Part shown: in pieces, positions 60,348-64,000 of the stretch
Layout of the letters: the number at the start of each line of letters is the position of its first letter
How positions within the stretch are numbered: position 1 is the first letter of the stretch
NCBI RefSeq assembly: GCF_047345415.1
Contig: NZ_JBLFEP010000001.1
Location: 248,001 to 312,000, forward strand
Length of the DNA: 64,000 nucleotides
From: Maribacter_C sp947494565
GTDB taxonomy: Bacteria; Bacteroidota; Bacteroidia; Flavobacteriales; Flavobacteriaceae
Direction of reading: 5' to 3'
Notes under the pieces: generated by a model
Database searches by the model: none
What the model was told of the DNA's origin: nothing
What the model saw: the letters and a program-made list of their open reading frames with translations, nothing else
Program-made: the position numbers and the translations under genes

Positions 60348-60830
60348 TTATGGAACAAGATTCTTTTTCTCTTTAACGTTCAAGTCTAGTAAAAGCAAAA
60401 TCGTCAGCGAAAAGACACTTATCCAAACTATTGTGGGAATGTTCAGTACCTCAATTAACCACGTTGCGCTAAGAAGTGATATATCCGCAACATAAAGTAG
60501 GTTCAAAAAAAGTTCGTCAAGTAATAGAAAACTATAGCCTACTGCAAACAGGATTATTACAACCGTTCTCGTCTTTTTAGAGACCAAGGGCTCAAAATCA
60601 GACGCCTGAAGGCGGTTTTCCAAGGCGTCCATTGTTTTCGTCGAAAAGTCATCACAAACTTCCGGGAGCACATTTCTTTTCAGATAATGCTTCAGTATCA
60701 CATTCATCTCTTCAACCGGTGCAGCCTCTTCTTTTAAAAAGCTGATCACATTTTCCGTAAACTCTGGACTTGGGCCGTCTAGTCTAACAGACTGGATAAG
60801 TTCAATAAGGGGTTCGTCTTTTCGCTTCAT
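60348..60830 (-). CDS. Two-helix membrane protein, probable anti-sigma factor
   Basis: A 160-residue protein: an acidic/basic helical N-terminal half (E-P-L-I-E-L-I-Q-S-V-R-L-D-G-P-S-P-E-F-T), then two membrane helices (T-V-V-I-I-L-F-A-V-G-Y-S-F-L-L and I-P-T-I-V-W-I-S-V-F-S-L-T-I-L) and a short basic tail. No zinc motif. It starts one base after the ECF sigma stop; an ATG at 60854 would instead overlap. Position and topology suggest a membrane anti-sigma factor for that sigma; not demonstrated by motif. Confidence 0.7.
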   Translation of the reverse strand: MKRKDEPLIELIQSVRLDGPSPEFTENVISFLKEEAAPVEEMNVILKHYLKRNVLPEVCDDFSTKTMDALENRLQASDFEPLVSKKTRTVVIILFAVGYSFLLLDELFLNLLYVADISLLSATWLIEVLNIPTIVWISVFSLTILLLLDLNVKEKKNLVP

Positions 60831-60831
60831 C

Positions 60832-61404
60832 TTAAAGTATGGAATTTGATTCATCCCGTAATATGATCTTAAGCTTTTTCCTTAACTTTTTCCGAGCTCG
60901 AAATAGCTTTACCTTGATATTGGTTGTCGACAGGCTAGTGATGGCACTTATTTCTTGTATTGTATTTTCGTCAATGTAAAAGAAGGTGATTAAAAGTCCT
61001 TCCATAGGAGGTAACGAATCAATAGCTATTTTAATGAATTTTTGTTGCTCTCTGGTTTTAAAATCATCACTCTGCGAATTCGTAATGGTCTGAAATCGCT
61101 CTTCATCACTTAGCTCGATACGTCTAGTGTCAATGGCATTCCCACGCTTGTGATATAATGCCGACCTATAGGCAATTGTGTACAGCCATGTAGAGAATTT
61201 AGAAGCTTTTTTAAAGTCTCCTATACGCTGATAAGCCTTTATAAAACTCTCCTGGGCTACATCCTCCGCATCGGCAGCATTGCCCAAAACTTTTAAAGCG
61301 ACCGCATATACCATCTCTTTGTATTTTTCAACGAGATACGTAAATGCGACCAAATCCCCATCTCTAACTTTAGCTACACATTCTAGGTCCTTCTCAAAAC
61401 TCAT
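60832..61404 (-). CDS. ECF-family RNA polymerase sigma factor
   Basis: A 190-residue ECF sigma from the ATG at 61404 (a TTG six codons upstream is possible). Region 2: A-D-A-E-D-V-A-Q-E-S-F-I-K-A-Y and F-S-T-W-L-Y-T-I-A-Y-R. Region 4: I-Q-E-I-S-A-I-T-S-L-S-T-T-N-I-K-V-K-L-F-R-A-R-K-K-L. Followed directly by the membrane protein gene and divergent from the 61529 gene across 124 bases, in which the sigma factor may act on its own promoter. Confidence 0.93.
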   Translation of the reverse strand: MSFEKDLECVAKVRDGDLVAFTYLVEKYKEMVYAVALKVLGNAADAEDVAQESFIKAYQRIGDFKKASKFSTWLYTIAYRSALYHKRGNAIDTRRIELSDEERFQTITNSQSDDFKTREQQKFIKIAIDSLPPMEGLLITFFYIDENTIQEISAITSLSTTNIKVKLFRARKKLRKKLKIILRDESNSIL

Positions 61405-61528
61405 CTTATCAATAAGATGCAACTCTTCACCTCTCGGTTACAGTTTTTACAGGATTAGTTTAAAAATAATTTTTATGGTTTTCTGTAACCTCAATCAGAA
61501 TTCTTGCATCACATAGAAAAACAAAGTG

Positions 61529-61864
61529 ATGAACGGAGACATTATTGTACCCATAACCTTTATAGCTGCCGTATTTGGCATTATTTATCTCTATCTTAAA
61601 TCAAGACATCTTGAACGATTACACATGATTGAAAAGGGGGTGTCCTCGAATTCGCTGTATAGCAAAACGAAAACACTGGCCGTAACCTTGAAAATCGGTA
61701 TGCTATGCGTTGGTATCGGCGTCGGAATTCTGATGGGTTATCTCCTCAACTCTATAACAAGCGTGCAAGAGGGGGATGTGTTTTATTCCATCTTCTCATT
61801 TCTTTTTGGCGGATTGGCGCTGATTCTAAACTATAAAATCGAGAAAAACAGGATAGATAGGTAG
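61529..61864 (+). CDS. Small membrane protein (DUF6249-like)
   Basis: A 111-residue protein with three membrane helices (I-V-P-I-T-F-I-A-A-V-F-G-I-I-Y-L-Y; I-G-M-L-C-V-G-I-G-V-G-I-L-M; F-S-F-L-F-G-G-L-A-L-I-L). The basic loop R-H-L-E-R-L-H-M-I-E-K-G resembles the DUF6249 family. Divergently placed to ECF sigma factors in other Bacteroidota as well, as I recall, so it may belong to the same regulon. No enzymatic motif. Confidence 0.75.
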   Translation: MNGDIIVPITFIAAVFGIIYLYLKSRHLERLHMIEKGVSSNSLYSKTKTLAVTLKIGMLCVGIGVGILMGYLLNSITSVQEGDVFYSIFSFLFGGLALILNYKIEKNRIDR

Positions 61865-62199
61865 TAGTAGGTAATAAACCGTTGCTACCCTATAGCATGT
61901 TACCGCCACTACAGCTGAACGCCAAAACTGTTAAAGGGTTTAACCGTTCGGCAAGAACTATAACAACTCTTAAAAACGCAGGACGTAGCTGCTCTTGGTT
62001 TGGGCACTGTGTAGCACTCGAAATCGGCCCTTTACTATGCTGGCGGAGACGAAAGCATCCATACAATAGTGGTCTTAGTATCAAAAAGAGGAATCATCAT
62101 ACGGGTCAATGGAGATAAAGGATATTTACTATAAAAAATTTATCCCAAATCCATTTGATGTCGGCGCCGAAATAATCACAAGAATTCAAACAACAAAAC
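61865..62199. other. Gene-free stretch upstream of the last serine hydrolase
   Basis: About 335 bases, more GC-rich than the other gaps. The open frames in it on both strands lack coding character. The clearest structure is an imperfect hairpin at 61914-61952: GCTGAACG with CGTTCGGC (8 bp, one G-U) and inner TTAAA with TTTAA. It could be a palindromic intergenic repeat unit or the remnant of a mobile element; no copy elsewhere in the window. Confidence 0.45.
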
Positions 62200-63918
62200 A
62201 TGAAAAGCAATCAATTTACACCACTTCTTTTAACCATACTACTTGTCATACAAAACACAGTTTCAAATGCTCAAGACAAAAAAGACTTTAGTCAAGGCTA
62301 TAAAGTAGTCGAACAAGAAATCAATCATCTTTTTAAAGCTTGGAACACTAACAATACACCTGGAGCGGCCGTCGCTGTCATACTAGAAGACACTATCGTT
62401 TTTGAAGGTGCCTACGGATCCGCGAGCCTTGAATTTGGCATAAAAAACAGTTCCTCAACACTTTTTAACATTGCTTCAAATTCAAAACAATTTACGGCCT
62501 ACGCCCTCTTACATTTGGTGGAAGAAGGAAAAGTAGATTTGGACGATGATATTAGAAAGTATATCCCCGAATTACCCGATTTCGGAGAAATGATCAAAGT
62601 GAAAACACTGGCGCAACATACACATGGCATACGAGGTATCACCTATCTATTGGGAATGGCAGGTTGGAATATCGAGGATGTGATATCCAGAAAAGATGTT
62701 TTAAAACTACTCAGGCAACAAAAGGAGTTGAATTTTTCACCCGAGACGGATTTCTCATATAATAACTCGGGCTACATGCTATTGGCAGAATTAATTGAAC
62801 GTGTATCAGGGAAACCTTTTCATCAATATCTCGATGAACTCATTTTTATACCCTTAGAGATGAAAAATACTGTCTTGTTTGAGGATAACCAGAAAATCAT
62901 TCCCAATCTTGCCAGTCCCTATTTTTTTGATGGCACAGGTTACAAAAAGGGAATCCGAAATTCAAAGGACATTGTTGGTAATACCGGTATACGCACGAGT
63001 ATTGACGACTTATGCAAATGGGTCATCAATTTTGAGAAACCAAAAATAGGAAGTAAAGAATTATTGGATAAATTGGCTCATACGGCCGTTTTAAAAAATG
63101 GGGATACCTTGAACTACGCTTTTGGGCAGAAAGTATCTCAATACAATGGCAGAAAGGTTATAAGCCATGGAGGTGCTGATGCTGGTTATAGAAGTCAGGT
63201 TCTAAGATTTCCTGACCAAAAGCTGGCCATTATCGTGCTGACGAATGATGGATCATTGAATGCTGATGAAAAGGCATATGCTATTGCGGATATATATCTC
63301 GATAACAAAAAAATGCTTGACACCAATACGCCAATTGACGCAGCCCAAAAACCTTTAAGGGTTATCGCTAAAGAAACACTAAAAAAATACGAAGGTAAAT
63401 TTGAGCTACAACCCGGTTTTATATTGGAGTTCAATGAAAGAGAAGAGCAACTGTACATAACGGCAACTGGTCAGGGAACCTTTCCATTGGAAATGCTTAA
63501 TGAAGAACAATTTCAAATTAGAAGAATTAGCGCCACAATTACTTTTGTCAAAAATGAGAACGGTGACGTTGATACATTGACCTTTAATCGCAACGGTCAG
63601 GATTCTACTGGTAAAAGAATAAAGTTTCACATGGACAATTCGAAGCTCCAAGAATATATCGGTATGTACTATAGTCCGGAATTACGCACGTCTTATGAAC
63701 TAAAAATTGAAAATGGAGTACTGACCGCTATACATCAGCGGCAGGAAATCACACAATTATCACCTCTTACCAAACAAAAGTTTTCTGGAAATACTTGGTT
63801 TTTTGGATCATTAGAATTTGATATCGAAGAAGGTAGTGTTGTCGGTTTTCAAGTAAGCTCCGACAGAGTTCATAATTTAAGGTTCAACAAAGTTGATAAA
63901 CCATTCCCCTTTTGGTAA
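62200..63918 (+). CDS. Exported serine hydrolase (class-C beta-lactamase fold) with C-terminal beta domain
   Basis: A 572-residue exported protein (signal ending T-V-S-N-A-Q). The S12 domain covers ~40-370 with I-A-S-N-S-K (Ser 93, Lys 96), Y-N-N (187-189) and S-H-G-G-A-D-A-G-Y near 320, all three motifs intact. The remaining ~190 residues form a strand-rich domain of the kind appended to Bacteroidota serine hydrolases (Y-E-G-K-F-E-L-Q-P-G, Y-I-G-M-Y-Y-S-P-E-L). Likely a periplasmic peptidase or esterase. Fifth member of this fold in the window. Confidence 0.9.
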   Translation: MKSNQFTPLLLTILLVIQNTVSNAQDKKDFSQGYKVVEQEINHLFKAWNTNNTPGAAVAVILEDTIVFEGAYGSASLEFGIKNSSSTLFNIASNSKQFTAYALLHLVEEGKVDLDDDIRKYIPELPDFGEMIKVKTLAQHTHGIRGITYLLGMAGWNIEDVISRKDVLKLLRQQKELNFSPETDFSYNNSGYMLLAELIERVSGKPFHQYLDELIFIPLEMKNTVLFEDNQKIIPNLASPYFFDGTGYKKGIRNSKDIVGNTGIRTSIDDLCKWVINFEKPKIGSKELLDKLAHTAVLKNGDTLNYAFGQKVSQYNGRKVISHGGADAGYRSQVLRFPDQKLAIIVLTNDGSLNADEKAYAIADIYLDNKKMLDTNTPIDAAQKPLRVIAKETLKKYEGKFELQPGFILEFNEREEQLYITATGQGTFPLEMLNEEQFQIRRISATITFVKNENGDVDTLTFNRNGQDSTGKRIKFHMDNSKLQEYIGMYYSPELRTSYELKIENGVLTAIHQRQEITQLSPLTKQKFSGNTWFFGSLEFDIEEGSVVGFQVSSDRVHNLRFNKVDKPFPFW

Positions 63919-64000
63919 ACAAGTGCAAATTAGAAACGTGTTTTAGTTCTTATAATGTATGGAAATAAGAAAACTAAAATAGTGCCCTTGAACTCACTTT

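Noticed and set aside
61882..62118. Open frames in the 61.9-62.1 kb gap on both strands
   Set aside because: Arg/Trp/Cys-rich translations without domain, start context or conservation-like pattern; frames on opposite strands overlap fully.
1..64000. CRISPR arrays, prophage, transposase or integrase genes
   Set aside because: No regularly spaced repeats, phage structural genes, DDE/tyrosine recombinase motifs or terminal inverted repeats were seen.

Overview
The window reads as a chromosomal segment of a member of the Bacteroidota, most likely a marine Flavobacteriaceae. The reasons are the TonB-receptor/DUF4249 pair, DUF4097 proteins beside an ECF sigma factor, a SusR-like hybrid two-component regulator (HTCS), a type IX secretion (T9SS) type-B sorting domain, many Bacteroidetes-type lipoprotein signals, and promoter -7 elements of the form TAnnTTTG. 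Base composition is AT-leaning and uniform. I see no phage, integrase, IS element or CRISPR array.

Layout. 1-2.8 kb: surface uptake genes and a small lipoprotein on the minus strand. 3.1-6.3 kb: rplM-rpsI-rpsB-tsf; S2 carries an Ala/Lys/Glu/Pro linker plus a C-terminal helix-hairpin-helix domain, and a foldable leader precedes rpsB. 6.3-13 kb: a minus-strand accessory block (ECF sigma, HEAT-repeat membrane anti-sigma candidate, two DUF4097 proteins, a serine hydrolase, an M61 peptidase) sits between tsf and pyrH-frr. 13-20.9 kb: pyrH, frr, an MMPL exporter, asnS, rpoN and a PAP2-like membrane protein. 20.9-25.4 kb: a proton-channel energising locus with one ExbB and four ExbD-like proteins (two duplicated pairs flanking a beta-barrel protein). 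25.4-39.5 kb: tRNA-Ser(GGA), ansA, tatD, a retropepsin-like protease, a di-haem peroxidase, the 2-oxoglutarate dehydrogenase E2/E1 genes, an amidohydrolase, galE, a DegT aminotransferase and waaA.

39.5-64 kb is more accessory: a sugar porter, two tiny membrane proteins, an orphan HTCS, a frameshifted T9SS cargo gene, and then a serine-hydrolase-rich region. Its centrepiece is a 588-residue fusion of an XRE-type HTH, a DUF4870-like membrane domain and a class-C beta-lactamase-fold domain. A stand-alone lipoprotein paralogue of the last domain follows directly. The fusion still carries what looks like the ancestral lipoprotein signal sequence as an internal membrane segment. Further on are a secreted NTF2-like operon, a LytS/LytTR two-component pair, a membrane AraC regulator with an esterase and a cupin, an ECF sigma/anti-sigma pair, and another serine hydrolase.

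How the genes fit together: the first half mixes translation, RNA polymerase and central-metabolism housekeeping with envelope functions (ExbB/ExbD, Kdo transferase, nucleotide-sugar enzymes). The second half is dominated by transmembrane signalling (HTCS, HTH-hydrolase fusion, LytS/LytTR, membrane AraC, two ECF/anti-sigma sets across the window) paired with secreted hydrolases and lipoproteins. The best candidate for something undescribed is the HTH/beta-lactamase-fold fusion with its paralogue and candidate operator (48.16-51.21 kb).
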